A stretch of 64,000 nt of DNA, taken from contig JAUTCR010000005.1 in the NCBI GenBank assembly GCA_030673895.1, positions 310,001 to 374,000 on the forward strand, given 5' to 3'. Below the pieces are notes generated by a model that saw only the letters and a program-made list of their open reading frames with translations, searched no databases and was not told the DNA's origin. Positions 54,335-64,000 of this stretch are shown here, in pieces (within the stretch, counting starts at the first letter, position 1; each line of letters starts with the position of its first letter). Both the position numbers and the translations under genes were made by a program. This stretch comes from Verrucomicrobiota bacterium JB023 (lineage in GTDB: Bacteria > Verrucomicrobiota > Verrucomicrobiia > Verrucomicrobiales > Akkermansiaceae).

Positions 54335-55108
54335 TTACTTGATCTCGATGGTGACCTTTTCCTTGGTCTCCATCTTCAATCCTTTGATTTCAGAAACCGT
54401 CTTGGCAATTGCTTCCCGGCCTTCGGCTCCCTCAATTTTCTTAAGCGCGCTGATGCCTCCTTCATTGGTCAGGATCTCATCCATGATGAAAGAGAGAAGA
54501 ACGACTTCGTCTCCATCCTGATAGGTTGCATTCGTCTCGGCGATTCCGCCCTCAGCCTCAATACGGGCCGTCATCTTCATGCCCGCCAGCATCGGTGCCA
54601 TCATCGCCATTTCCTCATCACTGGCTTCTTCGTCGCCGAAGCCCAGGTCCGCACTGTCAGGCTCGGGAAGGGTCACTGTCAGGACGCCATCATCGAATCC
54701 GAAGGAAGCTTTGTCTTCCTCCTCAACAGCGAGTTCCTCCTCGGTATCCATCATCGTTCCAGGGGAATAGGACACCTTGGTGATATCATCGAACTTATAG
54801 GTAGCAGTGATGACCAAGCCGCCATCTTTCTCAACCTTTTCAACGCCGACAAATTCAATTCCCTCACCATATTTGGAGGCTTGCTCCTTGAGCGATTCTT
54901 CGTCGAAGTCGGCCAAGGGATCTTCCGCACCCTCTTGCGCCTGGCTCATCTTCATCATGCCATAAGCTTGCGCACCAAAGGAAATCGTCTCTTGGATGGT
55001 TCCCGATCCGTCTTTCTTGACCGTAATCAAAGAGTCAACTTGCAAGCACCCGCTGAACATCGTCAACGCCATTACCGCGCCCAGCAGGGCCATTGCTTTT
55101 TTAATCAT
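54335..55108 (-). CDS. predicted lipoprotein, LppM-like beta-rich domain
   Basis: A 257-residue lipoprotein: signal peptide with lipobox FSGC (Cys about 20). The mature part starts LQVDSLITVKKDGSGTIQET, which resembles the opening of membrane-anchored proteins with a conserved 'xVxxDGSGxxxx' strand (as in LppM-like domains), then an acidic loop (residues about 150-185) and more strands. Function unknown; the family is common in several phyla. ATG 55108 directly precedes the signal peptide; the frame is open 32 codons further up without conserved features. Confidence 0.7.
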   Translation of the reverse strand: MIKKAMALLGAVMALTMFSGCLQVDSLITVKKDGSGTIQETISFGAQAYGMMKMSQAQEGAEDPLADFDEESLKEQASKYGEGIEFVGVEKVEKDGGLVITATYKFDDITKVSYSPGTMMDTEEELAVEEEDKASFGFDDGVLTVTLPEPDSADLGFGDEEASDEEMAMMAPMLAGMKMTARIEAEGGIAETNATYQDGDEVVLLSFIMDEILTNEGGISALKKIEGAEGREAIAKTVSEIKGLKMETKEKVTIEIK

Positions 55109-55409
55109 AGCGAGTTGAGTGAAGTCGATGCGCGCCTCCGGCTCAACTGCCAAATTGTGAACTTGGTGCCTTTCTGAAAAGCCTGTCCGTCTATCGCTTA
55201 TCAATCGGAATAACCAGCACCTCGCGCGGGCAATGTGACGCGAGTCACGCCCCCTTTTCGAAGGCCCCCTGGCTCGTCCGCCACGGAACCCGACAGGCCA
55301 TTAATCCATGTTCACGCGCATTCGCGGATTGCCTCGACTTCAGCCAAGCGAGCAATCACGGATAGACCGTTTGCGGCGAAGGCGGATTCATGTTCATCTC
55401 TCTGCAGCA

Positions 55410-56261
55410 GTGAGCACCGCCGTTGAAATCAATCACCTCGTCAAAGACTTCCCCGGACAATTGGGCAAGAAAAAGCACCGTGCGGTCGATGACGTCTCTC
55501 TCACCATCGGGACTGGCTCTGTCTATGGGCTCATCGGCCCCAATGGCTCGGGAAAATCGACGACGATGAAGGCTCTTCTCGGACTTCTCAAGCCGACCTC
55601 AGGGTCCTGTGAAATTTTTGGCAAGAACTCCCTCAAGACCGATTCCCGCCACGACGTCGGTTACCTGCCAGAGAACCCCTACTTCTATAAGCACCTCACC
55701 GGCCGCGAGACCCTCCGCTTCTATGGCAAGCTCTGCGGCATGAAGGGCCAAGCGCTCGAGACCCGGATCGCGGAACTTCTCGCCCTCACCTCTCTCGAAG
55801 AGGCGCGCGACCGCCGGCTCGGGGGCTATTCCAAGGGCATGCTCCAGCGTATCGGCCTTGCGCAGGCGATGATTCAAGCCCCCCGCCTCCTCATCCTCGA
55901 TGAGCCCACCGCTGGAGTCGATCCCCTCGGCTCGAGGCAAATCCGCGATCTCATCATGCGCCTGAAGGACGATGGCATCACCATCTTCCTTTGCTCCCAT
56001 CTCCTCGAGCAAGTGCAAGAGGTCTGCGATACCATCGGCATCATCCATCATGGCAAGATGCTCAAGCAAGGCCCGCTCGACGAGCTGGTCTCCCTGCACG
56101 ACCGCACGGAGGTGACCCTCCAAAATGCGAGTCCCTCCTTGATCGAATCGATCAAACAACTGGTCGCAGCGGAAGAAGGGACCGAGTTCCTCTCCGCCAC
56201 GCATCCGCGCACTTCGCTCGAGAAGCTCTTCCTCGAGCAGACCGACGATGGCCCCAGCTGA
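55410..56261 (+). CDS. ABC transporter ATP-binding protein (ABC-2/CcmA type)
   Basis: A 283-residue ABC ATPase with Walker A GPNGSGKST, signature YSKGMLQRIGLAQAM, Walker B LLILDEPTAGVDP and H-loop FLCSHLLEQV. The pattern matches ATPases of ABC-2 exporters such as those for gliding, Na+ or antibiotic resistance. No permease gene is next to it (a cyclophilin gene follows), so its partner is elsewhere. I chose the GTG at 55410 because the conserved N-terminus begins there; the frame is open further upstream. Confidence 0.88.
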   Translation: MSTAVEINHLVKDFPGQLGKKKHRAVDDVSLTIGTGSVYGLIGPNGSGKSTTMKALLGLLKPTSGSCEIFGKNSLKTDSRHDVGYLPENPYFYKHLTGRETLRFYGKLCGMKGQALETRIAELLALTSLEEARDRRLGGYSKGMLQRIGLAQAMIQAPRLLILDEPTAGVDPLGSRQIRDLIMRLKDDGITIFLCSHLLEQVQEVCDTIGIIHHGKMLKQGPLDELVSLHDRTEVTLQNASPSLIESIKQLVAAEEGTEFLSATHPRTSLEKLFLEQTDDGPS

Positions 56262-56327
56262 GCCCAGCGCGCTTCCTCTCACTTCCGTCTGGACTCTGGT
56301 CGCTTCCTTCCAGAGGCTCTGCCGCCC

Positions 56328-56822
56328 ATGGACGACATCAAAATCACCATCAAGACCAACAAGGGCGATATCGACATCACGCTCTTCCCCGACGACGCAC
56401 CAGTCACCGTGACCTCCTTTCTTCACCTCGCCTCCCGAGGCTTCTACGACGGTCTCACTTTCCACCGGGTCATCAGCAACTTCATGATCCAGGGCGGCTG
56501 CCCCTCCGGCACCGGCACTGGCGGCCCGGGCTACAAGTTCGAGTGCGAATGCAAGCCAAACCGCCGCCACGACAAGCCGGGCATCCTCTCCATGGCGAAT
56601 GCGGGTCCTAATACCAATGGCTCCCAATTCTTCATCACCCACGGCCCTACCCCACACCTTGACGGCAAGCACACCGTCTTTGGCGAAGTAACCAAAGGCC
56701 AGGACGTCGTCGACAGCATCCGCCAGAACGATGTCATCGAGGGCATCACTATCCACGGATCCACCGACGAACTCTTCGCCGCCCACGCCGACCGCATCGC
56801 GGATTGGAAGGCAGCAGCTTAA
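56328..56822 (+). CDS. cyclophilin-type peptidyl-prolyl cis-trans isomerase
   Basis: A 164-residue cytoplasmic PPIase. The active-site pattern is visible: [13 protein letters not shown] (Arg, Phe, Met, Gln), [17 protein letters not shown] and [12 protein letters not shown]. No signal peptide. A terminator follows at 56866. The length fits the small bacterial cyclophilins. Confidence 0.95.
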   Translation: MDDIKITIKTNKGDIDITLFPDDAPVTVTSFLHLASRGFYDGLTFHRVISNFMIQGGCPSGTGTGGPGYKFECECKPNRRHDKPGILSMANAGPNTNGSQFFITHGPTPHLDGKHTVFGEVTKGQDVVDSIRQNDVIEGITIHGSTDELFAAHADRIADWKAAA

Positions 56823-56865
56823 GCGCTCACGCTTCACCTTGGCGTCAAATTTTGGATATCGAATC

Positions 56866-56891
56866 ACGGGGCTGGTGAGGCCCCGTTTTTT
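56866..56891 (+). terminator. intrinsic terminator of the cyclophilin gene
   Basis: ACGGGGC and GCCCCGT pair perfectly around TGGTGAG, followed by six T residues. Confidence 0.92.
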
Positions 56892-57014
56892 GTTCCCCAT
56901 CAGCAGCGGTTTCAGCCCACTTCGAGGCTCGAAAAATTGACTGAAAGAATGCGCAAAAGGCCAAGGTAAATTTCGATTCGCCAATTTACAAGATTCCCCG
57001 TAAACTCGGCGACC

Positions 57015-57557
57015 ATGTTCGTCAAAACCCTCCTCCGCACTCTTCCCCTCGTCGGACTTTGCTCCGCACTTTGCTCATGTGGCGGCCTTCTTGGGATTCC
57101 CTTCGTCCCCATCGTCCAGAACCAAGAGAACCAAGAGACTCAACCTGCTCTTACTGTTCAGCGGCCTAAGGCCGGGGTCACGCAACAAGCCACCAAGCTC
57201 GCCGAAACGAAGGCGGAGCCCAAGCGCAAGCTCATCGCCGGTAAATACGTCGTCCGCTCCACCCAGCGGGGCAAGATGTCCTGGTATTCCGTCAAGACGA
57301 ATGGCGGCACCAAGACGGCCTCCGGCGAGCGCTTCAGCGACTCCGGAATGACCGCCGCCCACCGCACGCTCAAGTTCGGCACCCGGGTTCGCGTTACCAA
57401 TCAAAGCAATGGCAAGCAGGTTATCCTGCGCATCACCGACCGAGGCCCCTTTATCAAAGGGCGCATCATCGACGTCTCCATCGGAGCCGCCCGCAAACTA
57501 GGCTTCGTGAAGACCGGAGTCACCGCCTGCAAGGTCGAGGTGCTGAAGACACCGTAA
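57015..57557 (+). CDS. rlpA: RlpA-type septal lipoprotein / lytic transglycosylase
   Basis: A 180-residue lipoprotein with the lipobox LCSC (Cys about 22). After a Gln/Lys-rich linker comes a double-psi beta-barrel (about 90-178) with GKMSWYSVKTNGGTKTASGE, MTAAHRTLKFGTRVRVTNQ and ITDRGPFIKGRIIDVSIGAA, the RlpA signature including the catalytic Asp in TDRGPF. RlpA cleaves naked glycan strands at the septum in some bacteria. No SPOR domain is present, which RlpA of many Gram-negatives has; septum targeting may differ. Confidence 0.93.
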   Translation: MFVKTLLRTLPLVGLCSALCSCGGLLGIPFVPIVQNQENQETQPALTVQRPKAGVTQQATKLAETKAEPKRKLIAGKYVVRSTQRGKMSWYSVKTNGGTKTASGERFSDSGMTAAHRTLKFGTRVRVTNQSNGKQVILRITDRGPFIKGRIIDVSIGAARKLGFVKTGVTACKVEVLKTP

Positions 57558-57652
57558 ACCTCGAGCCGCGCGAACCTCATCCCAAGCGATACGCTGTTAC
57601 TCAGCACACCCGGACTCGCCTTCCCCGCCATCGACTGCTAAGGTGCGCCGAG

Positions 57653-59086
57653 ATGAAAACAACGCTCTCTCTCATTCTTGCCGGCGCCTTGGCTGCCAGT
57701 GCGACTGAGTTGATCACGCTGGGAGACTCCCTGACCTTCGCCTACGAGGCGACATTCGCCAACGAGGCCGAAATCCCCTTCGACGGCCCGATCGGCGACG
57801 GATTCGACCCCGATGAGGTGAAGAATTGGGCTGAGATTCTGCAGCAGCTGCGCGGTAGCGAATTCGACCTGGGTGAGCGGGACACCATCTCGGCTTCGAT
57901 TTCTTTTTTCACGATCACCTCCTTCTTTCGGCAGGAGCGAAACTGGGCCATCCCCGGGCTTAAGCTCAATCCCTTGCGTCGCTTCATCACCGGCGAGGCA
58001 ACCATCCTGACCCTTCTCGCCGAGAGCGAGGAATTCTCCAATTACGCGGAGCTCATCGAGAATACGGACTTCAATGAAGCCGAAGACTTTGCGGTCGGGG
58101 ACCTGAATGACCAGATCGAGAATTCAGACGGACGGCTGGTTCTCTTCATGGGCGGCAATGACGTTGACGCGATTTACGGCACTCTCTACGACGGAGGAAG
58201 TGCCGGAACCTTCATCACGGATTTCCTCGCGGATACCGCCGCCGTACTGACCCATATCCAGATGCTCAATCCGGACCTTCCCATCGCCTTGGTCAATGTT
58301 CCTCACGTCGGCATTACGCCGAATGTGAAAGAGGTTTACCCACCGGATGCGGTCAAAACCGCGCGGGTCACCGACTTCATGGAGGAACTAAATGAAGGTC
58401 TCGAGGACTTGGCAAACTCTCGTGGGATTGCCTATGCAGACATCTTCACCCCCACTCGATTTCTCTTGGACGCTGATCCGCTCTCCGTTTACGGCGTGCC
58501 TTTCACCAATGCAGCTACGGAGGCTGGAGCGACGGATGACGATCTTGAGTTCGTCTGGCTCAGTGGCGACCTGGCTCAAGGCTTCCACCCCAGCACCTCC
58601 GCCCAAGCGCTGATCGCCAACGAGATCATCGCCGCCTTCAATGACAAATACCAAGCTACCATTCCCGCCTTGACCACCAATGAGGTGCTTGTCGACCTCT
58701 TGCAGAGGGAGGAACAGGAAGTCGACATGAACTTCACCTCTTGGGCAGCCAGCTACTCTCTGGCCGGCTTGGACGCGGAGGATGACCAGGATGGTGACGG
58801 CATCCCCGCGGCTCTCGAGTTTGGCCTCGGCCTGAACCCTCTTTATGCGGACCGCTTCACCCTCGACTACTCCCTCACTCCGGAGCAATTGACCGTCACC
58901 TATCCCCTGCGCCTCCCCAGCTCCAGCCACGTCACCGTGACGCCGCAGTTCACGGACAATCTCGCCGACGGTTTTCAACCCTTCGATCCACTCCCCACTA
59001 TCGGCGAGGACCAGCTCTTCCGGGCGAGCCTTCCGCGGGAAAGTCCGCGAGCCTTCCTCAGGGTGAGCGCGACGCTTGAGCCCTAG
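57653..59086 (+). CDS. secreted SGNH/GDSL hydrolase with C-terminal extension
   Basis: A 477-residue exported esterase/lipase-like protein. The signal peptide ends near ASATEL; block I LGDSLTF carries the nucleophile Ser26, block III FMGGND the Asn, and block V GFHPS the His. The SGNH domain takes about 20-340. It is followed by a segment with ASYSLAGLDAEDDQDGDGIP, AALEFGLGLNP, a Ca-binding-like linker common in secreted Verrucomicrobia proteins that have autotransporter- or PEP-CTERM-like tails, and a beta-rich end. Substrate unknown; might act on acylated polysaccharide or lipids. Confidence 0.85.
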   Translation: MKTTLSLILAGALAASATELITLGDSLTFAYEATFANEAEIPFDGPIGDGFDPDEVKNWAEILQQLRGSEFDLGERDTISASISFFTITSFFRQERNWAIPGLKLNPLRRFITGEATILTLLAESEEFSNYAELIENTDFNEAEDFAVGDLNDQIENSDGRLVLFMGGNDVDAIYGTLYDGGSAGTFITDFLADTAAVLTHIQMLNPDLPIALVNVPHVGITPNVKEVYPPDAVKTARVTDFMEELNEGLEDLANSRGIAYADIFTPTRFLLDADPLSVYGVPFTNAATEAGATDDDLEFVWLSGDLAQGFHPSTSAQALIANEIIAAFNDKYQATIPALTTNEVLVDLLQREEQEVDMNFTSWAASYSLAGLDAEDDQDGDGIPAALEFGLGLNPLYADRFTLDYSLTPEQLTVTYPLRLPSSSHVTVTPQFTDNLADGFQPFDPLPTIGEDQLFRASLPRESPRAFLRVSATLEP

Positions 59087-59181
59087 GCGAGTCATCTTCC
59101 CCCCAAACCACCCCTTTCCTTCCTGAGACAAGGCAGGCTTCGAGATTGAATCCTGCGGCCCGCTCCACCTAGACTCCGCCC

Positions 59182-60162
<981 letters not shown>

Positions 60163-60308
60163 GCGCGGCTTAATCGCAGCCTAAGCGCGAGCGCCCGGGA
60201 TGCGTCCGGCCAGGATACGCCGATGGACGACGGAAAAATTTGCGTCACCCCTGCGGTAAGGTGCTACCTTGCCGCCATTCTGGGGTTTCAACTCCCGGAA
60301 TCCAGCTG

Positions 60309-61889
60309 ATGAAACCTCTCGAATCTTTCCTCGCCATCGCCTTCATCGCCCTCGCGGCCGTAGTGGGATGGCTCCTCTTCTACGATGCCACCGCGACCGA
60401 GGATCGACAGGTCGCCGCCGAGGCCAACGGTGCTACGCCTCTAACCCGGGATCCCGTCGCCTCCTCGCGGAGCGGCCAATCGGCGAAAAAGTCATCCAAT
60501 GTGACCATGGAGGATGTTCTCCTCGGCATCCCTGGCGAGCGACTCGTCCGCTTCGGCTCCGAGGAAGACTATCAGGCATTCCTCGAGTCACTCAATGGCT
60601 CCGGACTCCGTCTCCTTGGCCAGCTCGATGCCCTCCGCGTCGCCCGCATCGGCTACGATAGCATCTCGGACCTTGACGATTTCCTCGGCGATTTGGAGAA
60701 CGAGGCCAACTACCTCGTCACCGTCCCCGGCATCCCTGATAGCGGCTCCGTCCAGGCCGGTGCCATTGGCTTCGGAGACAGCGTTCTCGAGTGGCTCGGC
60801 GTCACCGGCGACAATTCCGCGTGGGGCGAAGGCGTCAAAATCGCCATCATTGACAGCGGAATCTCCGCTCACGATGCCCTGCCCGGCAACATTCTCCACC
60901 TCGACCTCACGCAGGGAGGTCCCAATGATTTCTTGAACGGACATGGCACCGCCGTGGCCTCGCTCATTGCCGGGGAGAGCGCAATCATCACCGGTCTCTC
61001 TCCCTCCGCGTCCCTCATTGATGTCCGAGTCGCCAATGGTGACGGTGAGTCCAGCTCCTTCCTGCTCGCGCAAGGCATCCTCGCCGCCGTCGACGCGGGC
61101 GCGGATCTCATCAATATCTCCATGGGCAGCTACGGGGACAGCATCGTGGTACGCGACGCCGTTGCCTATGCCGAGTCTGCAGGCGTCGCCGTCGTGGCTT
61201 CCTCGGGCAATGAGGGCTACGACCAACCCGCTTGGCCGGCCAACATTGCCGAAGTCACCGCCGTGGGTTCCGTCGATGCCAATGGCGACCTCGTCGACTT
61301 CTCCAATACGGGAGAAAACCTCGACCTCGTCGCCCCCGGCCTGCAAATTTATGCCGCTTGGCTCGATGGGAAATACGTCGAATTCACCGGCACCTCTGCC
61401 AGCGCACCGCTGGTCGTGGCCTCCGCCGCCACGGTGATGAGCGAGTTCGATCTCAGCGCCCAGGCCGCGGTCGACTACGTCATCAACTACGCCAGTGAGG
61501 GCGGCTACCCGGGACTCGATGAAGATTATGGCAACGGCGTTCTGAATGTCGGGACCACCATCAATTCCCAAACCAAGGGCATCTACGATCTCGCCGCCGT
61601 CTCGAACTACATTGATGACAATGGCGACCTGCTCGTCACCGTCCAAAATCAAGGCACGGAAACCTTCTCGAACAGTTCCCTCACCGTCTTCGCCAATGGG
61701 CTCAGCTCCTCCTTTAATGTCCCCAATCTGGCACCGACCGAAACCGAGACCTTCACCATCCCCGCCAATATCGACCCCGAGGACGGTTTCCTCATTGAGT
61801 CGGAGGTCACCATCAATGGAGCCTACGAGGACGCCAATCCTTACAACGATGCCAAGGTGAGCGAGCAAGATCCTCTCTTCGACGAGTAA
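60309..61889 (+). CDS. secreted subtilisin-family (S8) serine protease
   Basis: A 526-residue protease with an N-terminal signal anchor or peptide (about 8-27), a pro-region (about 40-160), and the S8 catalytic domain: Asp182 in IAIIDSGIS, His212 in NGHGTAVASLIAG, oxyanion Asn301 in SSGNEGYD and Ser363 in TGTSASAPLV. The last 100 residues form a beta domain (CARDB-like, LLVTVQNQGTETF). It is exported or surface-bound. ATG 60309 starts the signal. The next gene encodes a secreted cysteine-peptidase-like protein, so the two may form an extracellular protease pair. Confidence 0.9.
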   Translation: MKPLESFLAIAFIALAAVVGWLLFYDATATEDRQVAAEANGATPLTRDPVASSRSGQSAKKSSNVTMEDVLLGIPGERLVRFGSEEDYQAFLESLNGSGLRLLGQLDALRVARIGYDSISDLDDFLGDLENEANYLVTVPGIPDSGSVQAGAIGFGDSVLEWLGVTGDNSAWGEGVKIAIIDSGISAHDALPGNILHLDLTQGGPNDFLNGHGTAVASLIAGESAIITGLSPSASLIDVRVANGDGESSSFLLAQGILAAVDAGADLINISMGSYGDSIVVRDAVAYAESAGVAVVASSGNEGYDQPAWPANIAEVTAVGSVDANGDLVDFSNTGENLDLVAPGLQIYAAWLDGKYVEFTGTSASAPLVVASAATVMSEFDLSAQAAVDYVINYASEGGYPGLDEDYGNGVLNVGTTINSQTKGIYDLAAVSNYIDDNGDLLVTVQNQGTETFSNSSLTVFANGLSSSFNVPNLAPTETETFTIPANIDPEDGFLIESEVTINGAYEDANPYNDAKVSEQDPLFDE

Positions 61890-61948
61890 CCCATTCTTTC
61901 ATTTGCGGACCCACCCGCACTTGGTAAGGATCCCTCACTCGCTCGCCC

Positions 61949-62710
61949 ATGCATCGCGCCCTTCTTTTTCTCCTTCTCGCCTTACCGCTCTGCGGACAGC
62001 GGCTCGATCTCGTCGCGCCCCACCCGCAATTTGCTTGGGTCAACCAAGAGAACGGACCCGGCAACTCCTGCGGACCCGCCTCTCTCCTCAATGCCTTCGG
62101 GTCCGGCAGCCAGCGCTGGCAAGGGGTTTATCAGCGTGTGCCGGGCACCATCGACCAAGGACGCCTCAACTCCGTCATCAAAATCTGGGCTCTCCGCGAT
62201 TCCCTGCACCTGCCCGGGAGGAAACGGTGGCAAGACCGGCGGGGCATCAGCCTGAATGATCTCACGGACATCGCCAATGAAATGGCCTCTCTGGAGCGAA
62301 CCCCCGCCTTGAAGAGCGAACTCCTCTTCACGACCTCCTCCCGCCCGCGGGAAAAAACCCTCCGCCACGCGCACAAGCGGATGGCCAAGTCTCTGAAGAA
62401 CGGCCTTCCCCCCATCCTCTCCGTCCGGCGCTTCGTCTATCGCGACGGCCAATGGCAGGGTATCCAAGGCCACTTCGTCACCCTCATCGCCCTCCCTGCC
62501 CGATTACCCCGGGGTGCCACCTCCCTTCCCCTGCGCTACTTGGATCCCGTGGGTGGCCGCGTCCTCGATGCCCAGCTCATCCTCACCGATACGTCGCCTT
62601 CCGCCCCGTGCCTCATCCTCCGGGCACCAGGCACCTCCGCCGGCAAGCATCTCGTCCGCGGCAACGAACCCAGCCACCTCGGTCTCGCTGCCATCCTCGG
62701 CTGTTATTGA
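61949..62710 (+). CDS. secreted papain-like (C39-like) cysteine peptidase candidate
   Basis: A 253-residue exported protein with a signal peptide ending near PLCGQ. It has GNSCGPASLLNAF with Cys41, IQGHFVTLIAL with His175 and RYLDPVGG with Asp199: the order, spacing and surroundings of a Cys-His-Asp triad in C39-like papain-fold enzymes. The region between is basic and helical. Substrate unknown. It follows the subtilase gene with 59 bases between. Alternatively it could be a non-catalytic relative; the triad reading is my inference. Confidence 0.65.
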   Translation: MHRALLFLLLALPLCGQRLDLVAPHPQFAWVNQENGPGNSCGPASLLNAFGSGSQRWQGVYQRVPGTIDQGRLNSVIKIWALRDSLHLPGRKRWQDRRGISLNDLTDIANEMASLERTPALKSELLFTTSSRPREKTLRHAHKRMAKSLKNGLPPILSVRRFVYRDGQWQGIQGHFVTLIALPARLPRGATSLPLRYLDPVGGRVLDAQLILTDTSPSAPCLILRAPGTSAGKHLVRGNEPSHLGLAAILGCY

Positions 62711-62758
62711 CCCGATTTGGGGTTTTCTCACCGCGCGTGGCCTCCTTCCATTCCCCTC

Positions 62759-63211
62759 ATGCGCGCTCTCATTCAACGTGTCTCTCGAGCATCTGTCACC
62801 GTCGACGGACAAGTAATTGCCAATCAAGGCAATGGACTGCTCATCCTCCTCGGAATTGAGGAAGCGGATGACGGCGAAGACATCGCTTGGCTCGTTCGCA
62901 AGATAAGCCAAATGCGCATCTTCGAGGACGAGGAAGGGCGAATGAACCGCTCATTGCTCGACGTCGATGGAGAAGCCACCGTTGTTTCGCAATTCACCCT
63001 TCACGCCTCGACCAAAAAAGGAAACCGGCCCTCCTACCTCAGAGCCGCCAAACCGGCTCTCTCGAAGCCCCTCTACGAGCAATTCTGCCAATCATTCAGC
63101 ATCACCTTGGGGAAAGAGGTCCAGCGGGGACAATTCGGCGCCATGATGGATGTCGCCCTTGTTAATCAAGGCCCCGTCACCATCTGGCTGGACTCCAAAA
63201 ACCCCGAATGA
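62759..63211 (+). CDS. dtd: D-aminoacyl-tRNA deacylase
   Basis: A 150-residue enzyme that frees tRNA from mischarged D-amino acids. The family pattern is complete: RALIQRVSRASVTVDG, GLLILLGI, SQFTLHASTKKGNRPSY and NQGPVTIWLDS with the Gly-Pro motif of the DTD active site. ATG 62759 is preferred over an upstream frame start at 62717 because the first residues MRALIQRV are the conserved start. Confidence 0.96.
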   Translation: MRALIQRVSRASVTVDGQVIANQGNGLLILLGIEEADDGEDIAWLVRKISQMRIFEDEEGRMNRSLLDVDGEATVVSQFTLHASTKKGNRPSYLRAAKPALSKPLYEQFCQSFSITLGKEVQRGQFGAMMDVALVNQGPVTIWLDSKNPE

Positions 63212-63342
63212 ACCAGAGGCCCGGCCCTCATGTATTTACATTTGGCGAAAAAATCATCGCATTATCCCCTTTTCCCTTGAGACGACAACTAGCCGCATTA
63301 GCGTCGATAGTCTCAGAGTCGATTGATTCTGGGAACTAAATT

Positions 63343-63356
63343 GGAGGATATCCTCC
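63343..63356. promoter_or_regulatory. 14-bp palindrome ahead of the pseudopilin gene
   Basis: GGAGGATATCCTCC is a perfect palindrome lying 21 bases before the ATG. It contains GGAGG, but too far upstream to act as the ribosome binding site. It may be an operator or a short hairpin. Confidence 0.4.
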
Positions 63357-63377
63357 GCAACACAAATAGATAGAAGA

Positions 63378-64000
63378 ATGAAAACCAACCTACAGATAGC
63401 TAGAAAAGGCTTCACTCTGGTGGAGCTTCTCGTGGTGATTTCGATCATCGTGGTTCTCGCAGGTATCGCAACCCCAGCCGCCATGAAGGCCCTCAACAAG
63501 GCCGCTCTCGTGGAAGGCACCAACAACGTCCGTAACATCAAGCAAGGCCTCGACCTCTTTGCTGATGATATGAACGACGAATACCCCAACGACGATACCG
63601 CGGAAGAAATTCGCGAACTCCTCGACGACAGTGAAGCGGGTGGCAGCCGTGGCCGCGCCAGACTTGACTCATCATCTGGTCTCGACCGTCGCGGTGGCGT
63701 CGGTTCCCGTGGCCGTTCCGGCTCATCCAAGACCGCGAACAGCTACTTCGAGCAAGCCCTTGCCCGTCGTGCCATCGATTCCGATGAAATGTTCTACCAC
63801 ACCAACTTCAAGAAGGCGTTCAAAACTGGCCTCCGCCAGCCTAACAACGACCGTAAGCTTGAAGCCGGTGAGAACGTTTGGGGTTACAACATGGGCCTCC
63901 TCCGGACCTCCTCGAGCTACCAGCCACTTGTCTTCGATACTCCTATCGAGACCGGTGAATCTCCTAAGTTCGCTAAGAAAGTCTGGGATGGCAAAATCGT
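63378..64000 (+). CDS. type II secretion-like pseudopilin (partial)
   Basis: The gene runs off the window after 207 codons. It starts with MKTNLQIARKGFTLVELLVV, the prepilin cleavage/methylation motif (cleavage between Gly11 and Phe12, Glu16 as +5 residue), followed by a hydrophobic helix (to about 32) and a globular region with DLFADDMNDEYPND and a Gly/Arg/Ser-rich loop (about 80-115). Such pseudopilins are numerous in Verrucomicrobia and Planctomycetes, where they may form minor fibres. ATG 63378 with AGAAG ahead. The C-terminal part cannot be judged. Confidence 0.85.
   Translation, partial: MKTNLQIARKGFTLVELLVVISIIVVLAGIATPAAMKALNKAALVEGTNNVRNIKQGLDLFADDMNDEYPNDDTAEEIRELLDDSEAGGSRGRARLDSSSGLDRRGGVGSRGRSGSSKTANSYFEQALARRAIDSDEMFYHTNFKKAFKTGLRQPNNDRKLEAGENVWGYNMGLLRTSSSYQPLVFDTPIETGESPKFAKKVWDGKI

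Noticed and set aside
55599-56984. 461-codon minus-strand ORF across the ABC ATPase and cyclophilin genes
   Set aside because: It runs antisense to two genes with clear motifs and shows no family pattern.
60588-61868. 426-codon minus-strand ORF opposite the subtilase
   Set aside because: Antisense shadow of a gene with a complete S8 triad.

Overview
The window is a GC-rich bacterial chromosome segment with about 55 protein genes and no rRNA or tRNA gene that I could find. Gene content points to the Verrucomicrobiota, probably a marine or polysaccharide-degrading member of the Verrucomicrobiales: two signal-peptide-bearing type I sulfatases, a GntR-headed LacI-like regulator, a PDZ/HEAT glycan-locus protein (DUF6288-like), many secreted proteins, pseudopilin genes of the type this phylum has in large numbers, and frequent starts with little or no Shine-Dalgarno sequence. 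This assignment is an inference from gene content, not from a marker comparison.

Layout. 1-10 kb: translation and housekeeping genes (end of hisS, aspS, ruvA, an orphan nuoA, a rhomboid protease, secG, panD, a membrane zinc-ribbon/HEAT protein). 10-19 kb: a large SNF2-type ATPase, an M48 protease with its LemA partner, a PatB-type C-S lyase and a TRIC channel. 19-25 kb: a glycan-type locus of a DUF6288-like secreted protein, a sulfatase and a GntR/LacI regulator. 24.6-30.5 kb: a WYL regulator divergent from a von Willebrand A protein, followed by two different superfamily 1 helicases; this is the best candidate for an undescribed system (defence or DNA-damage response). 30.5-35.4 kb: a copper/cbb3-oxidase maturation operon (CcoG, a small membrane protein, SafE-type exporter, CcoI P-type ATPase). 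35.5-42.2 kb: a PocR-AraC regulator, then a manganese/zinc locus (MntR, binding protein, ATPase, permease fused to a DtxR-like domain) with a sulfatase gene inserted between ATPase and permease and a DtxR-type palindrome in the promoter. 42.2-44.6 kb: two glycosyltransferases. 45-52 kb: rpsU, polA, an aldo/keto reductase, serA. 52-60 kb: a beta-barrel protein, a Xer recombinase, secreted proteins of unknown role, two orphan ABC ATPases, cyclophilin, RlpA and an SGNH hydrolase. 60-64 kb: a secreted subtilase, a secreted C39-like cysteine peptidase candidate, dtd, and the first 207 codons of a pseudopilin that runs off the window.

How genes work together. Clear functional groups are CcoG/SafE/CcoI (copper insertion for a cbb3 oxidase whose subunits are not in the window), MntR with the Mn/Zn ABC transporter, LemA with M48, and the WYL/vWA/helicase/helicase cassette. 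Intrinsic terminators are easy to see in this genome and separate most of the transcription units. All coordinates and motifs were read by eye. Family names rest on motif recognition, not on a database search.
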